A stretch of DNA of 64,000 nt from JBGPQJ01 sp963709295. Lineage in GTDB: Bacteria; Chloroflexota; Anaerolineae; Anaerolineales; Villigracilaceae. The notes beneath the pieces are model-generated. The model searched no databases and had not been told where the DNA came from. It saw only the letters and a program-made list of their open reading frames with translations. Numbering within the stretch: the stretch's first letter is position 1; every line of letters starts with the position of its first letter. The position numbers were made by a program, and so were the translations under genes. Where the stretch lies: positions 1 to 64,000 of the forward strand of contig CAVPVW010000008.1 of assembly GCA_963709295.1 (NCBI GenBank), read 5' to 3'. This document shows, one piece after another, positions 8,611 to 18,967 of this stretch.

Positions 8611-11600
8611 TTACGCCACCAAGGCATTGTTGTTGATCGTCTGAATCGTCCGCACGATGGCTTGGGCGTCCTGCGGCAAGACGCCGACGACGCCGTTGTC
8701 GTGGAAGTCGGTGAACGGCGGGCCGAACAGGACGTTCGGGTCCATCGTGCCGTTGTGGACCAAGTGGTCGATGATCTGGTTGATGAACGTCATCTGGTCG
8801 GCCGTCAGGTTGCCGCGGGTCAGGAACTCCGCAAACGCTTCCTGGGCGGCATCCCGGTCCAGGCCGACGATCTCACGGACCAGCTTGCCCAGCGGCGTGT
8901 CCGTGCCGTAGGTGGCCACGAACTCCACCCGGCTGCACGGGCCGCCTTCCGAAAACAGGATCGCCTCCAACGCCTCGATGTCGGCCGCATGGATCGGCTG
9001 GTTGTGCTTCAGCCGGTGGATCGTCACGTGGTTCTGATGCTCCCGGACGAACCGCTCCACCTTCAGCCGGTAGTTCCGCAAGTCTTGGACCTGGTAGCCC
9101 GGCCCCGCGACATCACGGACTTCGCCCAGTTCATCCTCGAAGTCGGTGTAGACCTTCTGCCGTCCGCCTTCCTGGTCCAGGAACTGCACCAGACTCCGCA
9201 ATCGGCGGCGGACGTTTTCCAGCATCGGCAGCGTCACGCCCTCCCAGAACTCGTCGGACTGCAATTCCAGGATCAGTTCCATCTGCGCGTTCACCGCCGG
9301 GATCGTCCGCTTTTCGACCAACCCCTGGGCGATGTCCCGGACCTGCTGCTGGTAGCGTTCCTGCCCCTGGGTGCCCTCCAGGATCGACAGCTGCAGGTTC
9401 AGCAGCAGCAGGTCGAACCGGCGGGCGAACTCGTCGTCCTCGTCCGGCGTGGGCAGCCCGGTCAGATGTTCGCCAATCTCCACGAACTCGCTCGGCCCCA
9501 ACTGGTTCCAGGCGTCGCGTTGGCTGTACTTCTCCACTTGCCGGCGGTGCGGACGGACCACGAAGTTGTCCGGGTTCATGCGGGTCACGTCCTGGTGCAT
9601 GATATCCAGCAGGTCGCTCCGCAACGCCTCCAGCGCCGCGTCGCGTTCCGGCAGCCGCTGCGAGCCGATCCACCAGATTCAGCCGCCGCCGGAAAATCCG
9701 CTGCTTGACCGGCTCCGGCGCACGGCCGCCTCGTAGCCCTCCGGATTCTCGCCGAAGAACTCCAGGTTCTCGCAGCAGTCGAAAACGTAGAAGCACTCCT
9801 TGTCCTGCCCCGGCCCGAACAGGTCGGGGCACAGTCGCGTCCCGCGGCCGATCATCTGCCAGAACTTGGTCTTGGACCGCACCCGCTTGAAGAACACCAG
9901 ATTCACGCACTCCGGCACGTCGATGCCCGTGTCCAGCATGTCCACCGAGACGGCGATCTGCGGGTCCTTGTCCCCGACGTAGAAATCGTCGATCAGGCTC
10001 TGGGCGTACTTCACCTGGTTGTCGATCAGCCGGCAGAACTTGCCCTTCAGATGCGGGTAGTTCGCGTCGAACCGTTCGACGATGAATTCGGCGTGATTGT
10101 GGTTCGCCGCGAAGATGATCGTCTTGCCCAGCTTGTCGCCGCCTTCGACCTTCAGGCCCCGCTCCATCAGCACGGCCAGGATCTTGTCCACGGTGTCCTC
10201 GTTGAACAGCCACTGGTTCAAGGCCGCCGAGTCGATCTCGGCCGGCATCGTCCCGGTTTCCTCGTCGTAGAACGTCTCCTCGTACTCGGCCTTTTCCGTC
10301 GTCGCTCAAGTCCTGGTACTTGATGCCGTGGCGGGAGAACTTGGTCGGCACGGTAATCGGCCGGAACGGCACCAGATAGCCGTCGCGCACCGCCTGGTCC
10401 AGTTCGTAGGCGAACGTCGGCACGCCCTGCTCCAGCCCGAACAAGCCGTACGTGTCCCGGTCCACTTCGGCGCGTGGCGTGGCGGTCATGCCCAGCAGCA
10501 GCGAGTCGAAATACTCGAAGATCGCCCGGTACTTCTGGTACACGCTGCGGTGGGCCTCGTCGATGATCACCAGGTCGAAATGCCCCACGCCGAACCGGCG
10601 GACACCGTCCCGCCGCTCGTCGTCGATGCAGTTCATCATCGTCGGGTAGGTCGAGAACACCAGCCGGCTGTCGTCCTTCTCCTTTTCCTGCGTCAGATCG
10701 ACCGGCGTCGTGTGCGGCAGGTGCCGCTTGAATTCCCGCTTGGCTTGCGTCAGCAGCGCGTTGCGGTCGGCCAGGAACAGCACGCGGCGGACCCAGTTCT
10801 GCTTCATCAGCATGTCCACCGTGGCGATGGCCAGGCGGGTCTTGCCGGTCCCGGTGGCCATCACCAGCAGCGCCGCCCGCTGCCAATCCAGCCCGTAGGT
10901 CTCCATCACGCGGCGGATGGCTTCGTAGTGGTACGGCCGGTCGATGATCTGCTGGTTGATCGGCGCGGTGGCGATCGCCTGCCGGCTGGTCCGGCGGTTG
11001 ATCAGCAGTTGCAGTTCGTCCTGCTTGTAGAACCCCTGGACCTGGCGCGGCGGGTAGTTCTGATCGTCCCACATCCAGGTCTCGTAGCCGTTGCTGTAGA
11101 AGATGATCGGCCGCTGGCCCGTCATCCGCTCCAGGCAGTCGGCGTACAGCTTGGCCTGCTGCTTGCCGTTGGCTGGGACTGACCTTCGTCCGCTTCACCT
11201 CGACCAGCGCCAGCGGCAAGTCGATCCCGGCCCCACAGCACGTAATCGACGTACCCTTCGCCGGTCTCGTTCGGCATGCCGGTCACCGGATACTCGCACA
11301 CGTCCGCCCCGTGCGGGTCCCAGTCGGCTTCGCGCAGCATCACGTCGATGAACAGGTCGCGGGTCGCCGCTTCGCCGTAGTCGGCTTCCGGCAGAGCCTG
11401 CTCGTTGGCGGCCCGCAGTTCGGCGATCTCCCGCCGCAGCCGGTCGATTTCCTCCTGCGTGCCCCGCAGCGTGGCTTCCCGCGCGGCCAGCGATTCGTCC
11501 TGGGCGGCCAGTTGCTCCTGGAGCTTCTGCAGTTGTTCCGCCGTCCGGTCGGCCGCCGGCGCGGCGGCGGGCCGGGGATCAGCCCATCGTCGAACGGGGC

Positions 11601-12005
11601 GATGGTGGGCGACGGCCGGCTGTAGACGCGGACTGTCCAGCCCAGGAACGCATGCAGCATGCGGGTGACTTGCACGCCGTCGTGCGAGTTGATCGACGTG
11701 TCGCTGTGGACGGCCAGGTTGCCCAGCTTGTGGATCAGCCGGATCTGGTGGAACAGGCCCGGCGGCAGGATGTCGCGAAACGTCGGTTCGTGGATCAGCG
11801 CGGCGAGGTTGTCCTGGTACGGTTTTCGCAGGTCGCCGTCGTGGTCGTACAGCCACTTGACCATCCGCTCCAGCGCCCGCCGAGCGTAGAACGCGCAGGT
11901 CCGCGGCGCGGCGAAGACGTTCTGCTCCGTCTGCCGAGCGTCGTCGTGCAGCGCGGCCCAGTTCGGTTGCAGGAAGTCGAAGTTGGAGGGCATGGATTGG
12001 CTCAC
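8611..12005 (-). CDS. hsdR: Type I restriction enzyme R subunit (several frameshifts)
   Basis: HsdR is the translocase-nuclease subunit of type I restriction. In order: a DUF4145-like N-terminus (FDFLQPNWAALHDDARQTEQ), a coiled coil (LAAREATLRGTQEEIDRLRR), a PD-ExK nuclease (YVDYVLWG and LALVEVKRTKV), helicase Walker A ATGTGKTRLA, DEAH box VIIDEAHRS, motif III MTATP, motif VI MIGRGTRLCPDLF, and a C-terminal domain ending TINNNALVA. Frameshifts lie near 11,570, 11,230, 11,170, 10,300 and 9,690; the pieces together give about 1,130 residues. The GTG at 12005 overlaps the kinase-like stop as GTGA; ATG at 11,993 is the ancestral-looking start. Confidence 0.93.
11921..11995. repeat. 75-bp direct repeat, copy A (start of intact hsdR)
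   Basis: This 75-bp stretch holds the first 24 codons of hsdR. It is repeated at 12,822-12,896 with one mismatch (c/t). The two copies flank 826 bp containing the kinase-like gene. Confidence 0.9.
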
Positions 12006-12466
12006 GAAGGCGAGACGTCGTCTGGAAACATGATATTCCCTGGGCGCACGTCCCGGTAGTAAATCCCGATCCTGTCCAAGTCATACAGGGCGGACCGGAT
12101 TTCGGGCCAGCGGTCCCCGAACCACTCGACCTGCTGCTCTTCCCATTCCGCCATCGACTTCCGGACTGAAGTCGGGTGGACGATCCGAGATAGGCTTTGG
12201 CAAAATCGAGCAGGAAAGGGGCAGGATGCCACAATCGCCCATCTGCTTCGATCCACCAGCAACCGGTCGTCGAAGTCGATCAATCGAGGGATTTCGAAGC
12301 AGCCGGCTCGCAGCATTCCCTCGCGACTTTCAGCCGCCGGTAACAGTCCCGTTCCCGCTGGTAATTCGGCCTCCCGCTCAAATACCTTGACCGCCGATTT
12401 GCGGCTGGTTTTCCACACGCAACCATCGGTTCCGAAGCCGAGCGGGCTGTCAAAGGCGATTGCCAT
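12002..12466 (-). CDS. Miniature protein-kinase-like protein lacking DFG (frameshifted)
   Basis: The protein is about 155 residues. It starts MAIAFDSPLGFGTDGCVWKT, a glycine-rich-loop-like start, followed by KSAVKVFERE with a candidate ATP-binding Lys. Near the end, GIYYRDVRPGNIMFPDD resembles the HRDxxPxN catalytic loop. It then stops, with no DFG or C-lobe. The stop overlaps the GTG start of hsdR (GTGA), which supports this end as real. The middle (about 12,180-12,360) is frameshifted; the alternative frame reads FLLDFAKAYL there. It may be a pseudokinase or a degenerate kinase. A role linked to restriction is inference from position. Confidence 0.55.
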   Translation of the reverse strand: MAIAFDSPLGFGTDGCVWKTSRKSAVKVFEREAELPAGTGLLPAAESREGMLRAGCFEIPRLIDFDDRLLVDRSRWAIVASCPFPARFCQSLSRIVHPTSVRKSMAEWEEQQVEWFGDRWPEIRSALYDLDRIGIYYRDVRPGNIMFPDDVSPS

Positions 12467-12765
12467 ACCGCGTGATTTCGCGTAAGCTACGGCTTGGGAT
12501 TTCGAGTCTGGAAAGCAGAGTCATCCATGGGACGGTCTGTGCAAGAAGACTCACTCGGCAAAAGTCCGTTTGCGGTTGCGTCGTCAACGGGGACGATCTG
12601 GAAGTGGCCCAGGTCGGCGACGGCTTCTGCGTGCTTCGAGATCCCCGACCCCACCCCGCCTGCGACGCCCAGTTGATTGTCACGGTCGATGACCACACCG
12701 AAACGCACCCCGTCTTCCTCTGCCACGGCATCGCCGCCGATTCCCGCGAAGTCGCCTTCTTCTGA
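12460..12765 (+). CDS. Possible small hypothetical protein on the opposite strand
   Basis: The second half of this frame looks like protein sequence (GDDLEVAQVGDGFCVLRDPR, then AQLIVTVDDHTETHPVFL and ADSREVAFF before the stop), while the minus-strand frames here look random. The N-terminal half is unconvincing and may be frameshifted or start later. It lies inside the 826-bp segment bounded by the two hsdR-start repeats. The family is unrecognised. Confidence 0.35.
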   Translation: MPYRVISRKLRLGISSLESRVIHGTVCARRLTRQKSVCGCVVNGDDLEVAQVGDGFCVLRDPRPHPACDAQLIVTVDDHTETHPVFLCHGIAADSREVAFF

Positions 12766-12821
12766 ACGCCAGTCCACGGCGATTCGGCTGCCGGAAGACC
12801 TGCCGCCGTTCCTGCGACGCG

Positions 12822-12896
12822 TCTGCTCCGTCTGCCGAGCGTCGTCGTGCAGCGTGGCCCAGTTCGGTTGCAGGAAGTCGAAGTTGGAGGGCATGG
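12822..12896. repeat. 75-bp direct repeat, copy B (orphan hsdR start)
   Basis: This is a near-exact copy of the first 24 codons of hsdR, including the ATG at 12,894, 48 bases downstream of the hsdS stop. That is where hsdR would be expected to begin. After the repeat the hsdR reading is lost, so this copy is a relic start. Confidence 0.9.
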
Positions 12897-12944
12897 GCGA
12901 ATTTCGAGATTTCGATCTGAATTTCAGATTTCAGAACCCGCCGG

Positions 12945-14138
12945 TCACAGTTCTCCGCGAAAGGCACGTTGGACGAGGGAGTGGAAGAGACTGTCTCAGC
13001 TGCCTCGCGATCGTCCATGTCGCGGCATGCTTGCGTGCTGCTTGAGCGACATCTCGGCAAAACGCCGCTTGCTGGCTTCGATCGGCGGCAACGGCACTGC
13101 GAAGTGCGTCGCACTTCATCCAGTTGACGATTCATGCTTCGTTCGCGTCCAGGTGCACCATCCGTTCAGCGAGATGCGCTTCGAATGCTGCAGTTCAACG
13201 TCACTCGGGTAGACCAGTCTTGATCGCTGGGCGAATGCCGAGTCCTGATCAGCGACAGCGCGATCATGATCGCATGCAGCCGCGGTACTGTCGCGTCGAT
13301 GCGATCACAAGACGTACGCCGCGTTGGCAACGTACGCGTCCGACTCGGCGATGTACCGCTTCGTCGATGAATTGACTCCGGCTCGCAATGATCGTCCGGT
13401 GTGTCGAATGATCGTCGACTGTACCCAGTGGAACGGCGTCTGCCGACGATATCGGCTCGTCACGTGGGCGTGCTTCCCAGTTGTCACCGCGATCACCAGT
13501 GCCAACGTCGTGGCCACTCTTCGGATTCGTCACCGGATCGCCGAACATGTCGAGGAAGGTGGAGCGGAGGAATTGTTCGGTGAGTTGGAGGGCTTGCTGG
13601 CGTTTCCGCCGCAGGGCGTCCGCCTTGTCCAGAATCCCCGCGATCCGCTTCTGCTCCGACAAGGGCGGGAGGGGGATGTCGAAGTCCGTCGAATACGTCC
13701 GCGTTGTGTCGACGCTCGTAGCCGCGGACAGTCGCTCGAGCAACTGCGTCGCTGCACGAACGCGTGGCAAGGTACGCCAGGTAGATGGAGGCCGGATCGC
13801 GTGACTCACATCCTGGTTCATCGCGCAGATCGGCAAATGCGGATTGATGCGCCACGGCGTGCAGTGTTGCTTCGTGACGCACGATCTGGTCACCACAGTC
13901 GAGCCGTTCCGGCCTGCAACAGTACGTCGACTCGCAATGGACGCATCGTCTCTGTCGGCAATCGTGATCCTTGCCGAGTCACAGATTGTCCATGACTTCG
14001 TGACATCTGCGGCTGACGAATCCGGCCGTCGTGCCTGAGTCGAACGTCCGCGACGATCGTACTTGCGTCGGTCGTCGACGACCTGCCGACGATCGCCGAC
14101 ATAGCTCGGTCCAAGTCGTTGCCGCGGCACTACTTCAT
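12945..14138 (-). pseudogene. hsdS: Type I restriction specificity subunit HsdS, heavily frameshifted
   Basis: HsdS reads DNA through two target-recognition domains. Recognisable pieces, in different frames, are AMNQDVSHAIRP, ASIYLAYLA, QLLERLSAATSV, FDIPLPPLSEQKRIAGILDK, STFLDMFGDPVTNPK, FAVPLPPIEASKRRFAEM and the typical end LVQRAFRGEL with stop at 12945-12947. The start shares ATGA with the hsdM stop at 14,136-14,138. The 1,194-base span equals a normal HsdS of about 397 residues. I read it as an intact-length gene with very poor sequence, although a decayed gene cannot be excluded. The specificity cannot be inferred. Confidence 0.75.
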
Positions 14139-15595
14139 CGCACCATCCCCCGCAGTTCCTTCAGGTCGGCCGTGATCTCGGCCTCCAACGCTTCCAGCTG
14201 ATCCAGGATCTTGTGCGGCGGGTCGTACTTCACTTCCTCGTAGGCGATCTCCTTGTAGCGGTTGATCGACAGGTCGTACTTGTTCTCCCGGATCTCGGCG
14301 ACCGGGACGAAGAACGCCTTCGCCTTGCGGTCGGTGTCCTTCTTCGGGTTGCGTTCCTTCCAGCGTTCCAGGATGTCGGGGATGTCGTTCGCCTCGACCG
14401 GGTCGCGTTTGTCGTCCAGCGAAAACCCGTCGGCCTCCATGTCGTAGAACCAGACGTGATCCGTGCCGCCGGAGTTGGTCTTGGTGAAAATCAGGATCGC
14501 CGTCGAGACGCCCGCGTAGGGCTTGAACACGCCGGAGGGCATCGAGATCACGCCGTCCAGCTTCTGGTCGTCCACGATCGTCTTGCGGACGGCCTGGTGT
14601 GCGCCGGACGAACCGAACAGCACGCCGTCCGGCACGATGCACGCACACCGGCCGCCGGGCTTCAGTTGTTGCAGGAACAGGGCCAGGAACAGCAGCTCCG
14701 TCTTCTTCGTCTTGACGATCTGCAACAAGTCCTTGGCCACCTCGTCGTAGTTCAGCGAGCCTTTGAACGGCGGATTGGCCAGGACCACCGTGTACCGGCC
14801 GCGATTGGCGGCGTTGTCCTGGGACAGCGAGTCGATGCCGTCGATGGCCGGGTTCTCGATGCCGTGCAGCATCATGTTCATGGCCCCGATCCGCAGCATC
14901 GAGGCGTCGAAATCCGCCCCGTGGAACATGCCGCTCAGGAAATGCTCCCGCTGCCGCTTGTTGTGGAACAGCTTCGGGTGATGCTTCCGCAGGTACTCGC
15001 CGGCGGCCACCAGGAACCCGCACGTGCCGCACGCCGGGTCGCCGATCACGTCCTCGGGCTGCGGGGCGACCAGTTCGACCATCATCTTGATGATGTGCCG
15101 GGGCGTGCGGAACTGGCCGTTGACGCCGGCCTGGGCGATCTTCGACAGCAGGTACTCGTACAAGTCGCCCTTGGTGTCCCGGTCCTCCATCGGGATGTCG
15201 CTGATCATCGTCACCACCCGCTCCATCAGCGACGGCGTGGGGATGATGAACACGGCGTCCTTCATGAACCGGCTGTACGCGCTCTGGCTGTCGTCGTGCA
15301 GGTTCTTGATGAACGGAAACACCTCGTCCCGGAAGTTGGTGTACATCTTCTGGGATTCGTAGTCCTTGAACCGCGACCAGCGGAGATGCTCCTGCTTCTT
15401 CGTGAAGATCGGGTCCTGGATCGGCTGGCCCAGCAGATTCGCCTGCGCCTCCCGTGCCGTGTGGATCTCGTCCAGCCGCCGGGCGAACAGCAGGTACGTG
15501 ATCTGCTCGATGACCGACAGCGGATTCGACACCCCGCCCGACCAGAAGGCGTCCCAGACGCGATCGACCTGTGATTTGATGGCTCCCGTGATCAA
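14135..15595 (-). CDS. hsdM: Type I DNA methyltransferase M subunit
   Basis: HsdM is the SAM-dependent N6-adenine methyltransferase of a type I system. The N-terminal helical domain reads QVDRVWDAFWSGGVSNPLSV and EQITYLLFARRLDE. The SAM-binding motif is DPACGTCGFLVAAGEYL and the catalytic NPPF motif sits in VVLANPPFKGSLNY. The length is about 486 residues, normal for the family. I place the start at TTG 15595 (ITGAIKSQVDR), which aligns with typical MITG starts and has AAAGGA seven bases upstream; the frame is open to 15646. It is unbroken, unlike its neighbours. The stop overlaps the hsdS start. Confidence 0.95.
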   Translation of the reverse strand: MITGAIKSQVDRVWDAFWSGGVSNPLSVIEQITYLLFARRLDEIHTAREAQANLLGQPIQDPIFTKKQEHLRWSRFKDYESQKMYTNFRDEVFPFIKNLHDDSQSAYSRFMKDAVFIIPTPSLMERVVTMISDIPMEDRDTKGDLYEYLLSKIAQAGVNGQFRTPRHIIKMMVELVAPQPEDVIGDPACGTCGFLVAAGEYLRKHHPKLFHNKRQREHFLSGMFHGADFDASMLRIGAMNMMLHGIENPAIDGIDSLSQDNAANRGRYTVVLANPPFKGSLNYDEVAKDLLQIVKTKKTELLFLALFLQQLKPGGRCACIVPDGVLFGSSGAHQAVRKTIVDDQKLDGVISMPSGVFKPYAGVSTAILIFTKTNSGGTDHVWFYDMEADGFSLDDKRDPVEANDIPDILERWKERNPKKDTDRKAKAFFVPVAEIRENKYDLSINRYKEIAYEEVKYDPPHKILDQLEALEAEITADLKELRGMVR

Positions 15596-15930
15596 CCTTC
15601 GTTCCTTTCCCTGTTTCGTATCCAGCCGCCTGTCCACTGGTGACAACGGCAGTCCAATGCCCCCGTATTAGAGTACAGCGGCTGTGTTCGTTCAAGCGAT
15701 GCAGGGCGGCTTCGCCCCCGAGGGCGACCACGCTTGTGCTGGTGTACGTCCAAAATCGTCAACCCTTAGCGGTCCCCCCGTTGATCGTCACTAGGGCGGG
15801 ATGTCGTACTGGCCGCGCCGACTTGCCGGGCGAGCCGCCGGTCTGCTCTGGCCGTGCCGGAACTGCGCGGACTTGTTCCGGCCTACGTGTCCCCCTCCCG
15901 GATCGCGGAAGTCACGAACTGGAAACGGCA

Positions 15931-17933
15931 TTAGCGCAGGGGCGGGAGCGGCGTAATCGGCTCGCGAATCGCTGCCGGTGCCGGGGTCGGTCCGTCCGTC
16001 GGAGGCGGCGGCGGCAAGGTTTCCCGAGCCGGCGGCGGAACCTGCTTCGGGAGGCTGTCGCGTGCGGTCCAGTCGTTCGATCGGGATTTTCCAGGTTGAA
16101 CGACTCCTCGGCCGGCTGCTGGCTGTGGGGGTAGCGAGGCACGTTTTCGCCGGGTTCCAGCGACGACGGGAACATTCGCCCGCGGCCCAGTTCGCCCAAC
16201 GGGCCGAGCGTGCAGAAGCGTTCCTCGTAGAAGCGGATTCCGTGCGTCTCCAGGATCGTGCCGGTCTGGCGTTCGAGATTGGCCAACTCGATGTTGTACA
16301 GCGTCAGGTACTGGGCTTCCGAACTGATGGCGTTGCCCCAGTCGGCAATCGCCAGCCGGACGTTGACGAAGGGCGTCTCGCCGGCCCGCGCTCGGCCCAC
16401 GCGAAAGTTCTCGATCTGCAAGTTCAGGTTGGACCAGGCCGCCTCGCGTGTCTCCTGGGCCAGTTTGTACTGCGCCCAGGCCCGGTCCAGGCTGCGGAGG
16501 TTCTGGGCCAGTTCGTGAGTCACCGCGTGCAGGCCCTGCTGCAGATTGGCGCGGTCGCGGGCGATCACGCAACTCCTGACTTCGCAGCCCGGCTCGGCCG
16601 CGCCGCAAGCCCAGGGGCACGGAGAAGTTCACGCCCAAGGTCCAGTCGGTGAACTCGCCGGGCTGCGAACGCAAACGGTCGCCGTTGGGCATTTCGCCTT
16701 CGAGCCCATTCCAGCGGTACAGCGCCCACCGCATCCAGCTGCGGGTACGTCTCGTTGCGGACCTGCAGCAACTGCTGTTGATCGGCCTCCAGCACCAATT
16801 TCAGCTCGATCAAGTCCGGCCGCTGTTCTTCGGCCAGTGTCAGCAGCGTTTTCCACTGGAACTCCGCCCGCTGGCTGCTCGGCGGCGTGACGGGCACCAC
16901 GCGGTCGTCGTCCATCGGCGGCAGGCCCAGAATGTTGCGGAGCGCGGCCTCCCGTTCCAGCGCCGCGTTCTCGGCGGTCAACAGGGTGGAGCGGAAGTTC
17001 GCCAGCGACACTTGGGCCTGGGCTACGTCACCGATGTCGCGGATGCCAAGCTCGAACCTGCCTTGGCTGAGATCCAAGAACGAATTGAGCCTGTTCCACT
17101 TGACGCTCGCGCGCCCAACGCTCGACCCGCGCGGCGACCAGCGACCAGTACGCCTCGATCACGCCGCGGACCAACTCCTGGACGCTGTCTTTGAACTGGA
17201 AATACGACCGCTCCGTGTCGATCCGAGCCAGCACGATGGGCACGCGATTGGCGGCCCAGCCGCCGCCCTGCAACAGCGGCTGCGTGTAGCTGAGGTCCAC
17301 CGACGAGCGGCTTCGGGATTCAGCGGATGGATGCTTTGGAGTGATTGCGGGTCGATGTCCGGGTGCCGCCGAAGCGGAGTTGCGCTGACGCCCAGGCTGG
17401 CCGTGCCGCCGGACGAGCGTGGTCTTGGACAGGTCCATCTCGAAGTCGTAGCCGTCCGTGCGACTGCCGCTGATCAACGCCCGGTTCGGATCCAACGGAT
17501 CGAAGCCGGCACCCGGCGATCTCCGTGCGGTTCAAACTGTTGTTGACCTGCAGCGTCGGGTCGAACCGGGACAACGCGTCGTCCACTTGATTGTTGACGA
17601 TGGCCGTATCGTAGATCGTCTGGCCGCTGGAGGCGGCGGTCACGCCGGCCAGGACGCGCACCACTTCGCTGTTGGTCAGAGCGATTCGGATCGCTTCGTC
17701 CAGCGTGAGCTGGCGTTGGGGCAGGCTCGTTTCCGGGTTGGTCACCGTCGCCGGCGGAGGGACATCGGGGATCGGAACGTGCGGCAATTCCGCCGGGCTC
17801 GGACTTCGATGGTGGACTGGCCGGGCAGGAAAGGGCGGGGAAAGTTTTGCGCAGGCGCAGACTTTGCGGCCGCCAGCAACGGCGCAAGCACGATCAAAAC
17901 GGCGGCGAGTCGGCGCAGTCCAAGCGTAGTCAC
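15931..17933 (-). CDS. TolC-family outer membrane efflux protein (frameshifted)
   Basis: A signal peptide is visible (LRRLAAVLIVLAPLLAAAKS, ending APAQ). After it come TLDEAIRIALTNSEVVRVLA, typical of the TolC first repeat, then DLSQGRFELGIRDIGDVAQA, EREAALRNILGLPP, DLIELKLVLEADQQQLLQVR, HELAQNLRSLDRAWAQYKLA and IADWGNAISSEAQYLTLYN. These helical repeats match outer membrane efflux channels. At least five frameshifts occur (near 17,780, 17,520, 17,340, 17,090 and 16,740 onward). It lies directly downstream of an ABC ATPase on the same strand, suggesting a tripartite export system, though no permease or adaptor gene is seen here. From 15,596 to 15,930 I see no gene. Confidence 0.82.
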
Positions 17934-17961
17934 GCTACCATCTTCGGCCCGACGGTTCGGC

Positions 17962-18739
17962 TTAATCCAACTTTCCCGATTTTGCCGGCAAAGTCGAACT
18001 TACCGGATTCTGCCGGCTTCTGCCGCAGTGTAGCGACGCCCATGCCCGCTCGACATCCGGCGTGTCCTCGACGACTTGTCCGTCTCGAAGTGCGATTATC
18101 CGTTTCGCGTGCCGAGCGACATCGGGGTCATGCGTCACCAGGATGACCGTGATCCCTTGCTCTTCGTTCAGTTTGCGGAACAGCTCGATGACTTCGCGGC
18201 TGGTCCGCGAGTCCAGATTGCCGGTCGGCTCGTCGGCCATCAACAGCGAGGGCTCATTGATCAAGGCCCGTGCGATGGCGACCCGCTGTTGCTGGCCGCC
18301 GGACAGCTGGCCCGAATGATGGTCCAGGCGATCGCCCAGGCCGACTCGCTGCAGCATCGCGATCGCCCGCTGGTGCCGTTGGCGGGCGGATACCCCGACG
18401 GCGTACAGCAGCGGCAGTTCGACGTTTTCCAGGGCGGATGTGCGGGCCAGCAGGTTGAAGTTCTGGAACACGAAGCCGATCCGGCGGTTGCGGATGCGGG
18501 CCCGTTGGTCCGCGACTCAGGTTGCCCACTTCCTCGTCGGCCAAGCGATAACTGCCCCGCGTCGGCCGGTCCAGACAGCCCAGCGTGTTCATCAGGGTCG
18601 ACTTGCCGGACCCGGACGGCCCGACCAGCGCCACGTACTCGCCCTGTTCGATGTCCAGCGAGACCCCGCGCAGGGCCTCCACCTTGACCTCGCCCAGGTC
18701 GTAGATCTTGCTGATGTCGCGGAGTTCGATGAGGGCCAT
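17962..18739 (-). CDS. MacB/LolD-type ABC transporter ATP-binding protein (one frameshift)
   Basis: This ATPase of a macrolide/lipoprotein-type exporter has Walker A LVGPSGSGKSTLMNTL, Q-loop VFQNFNLLA, signature LSGGQQQRVAIARAL, Walker B LLMADEPTGNLD and the switch His in VILVTHDPDVA. The length is about 259 residues. The frameshift is near 18,510, between the LADEEVGNLS part and RIGFVFQ. The start is ATG 18739 (MALIELRDISKIYDLG), the usual N-terminus of the family. It is followed 28 bases later by the TolC-like gene. The substrate is unknown. Confidence 0.88.
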
Positions 18740-18967
18740 GGACGGCGAAGCTCCGGTGCCTGATGCATATCCTGGATTCGCGGAAGCTCGGCTCTTCCGA
18801 AAAGCCAGGCTTCTCTTCAATGCTCCTTCACGGAAACCTGAGTTTAGCCGGCTTGCGGAGCGCAGCCGAGGCTAGGGCGTTGCACGTTCGGCATTGGGAC
18901 TGCAAAATACGCTCCACGTCCGTGCGACAGCACGACGAAACCGTTTTGTTGACGAAGGGGAGACTCC

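Noticed and set aside
8560..9708. A 382-residue plus-strand open frame
   Set aside because: It is antisense to the hsdR C-terminus, which has clear family sequence; no motif in the plus frame.
10328..11182. A 284-residue plus-strand open frame
   Set aside because: It is antisense to the hsdR helicase motifs; biased composition without domains.
14213..15574. A 453-residue open frame on the plus strand
   Set aside because: It lies antisense to hsdM, whose motifs are complete; the translation is Arg/His/Val-rich as expected for a shadow of high-GC coding DNA.
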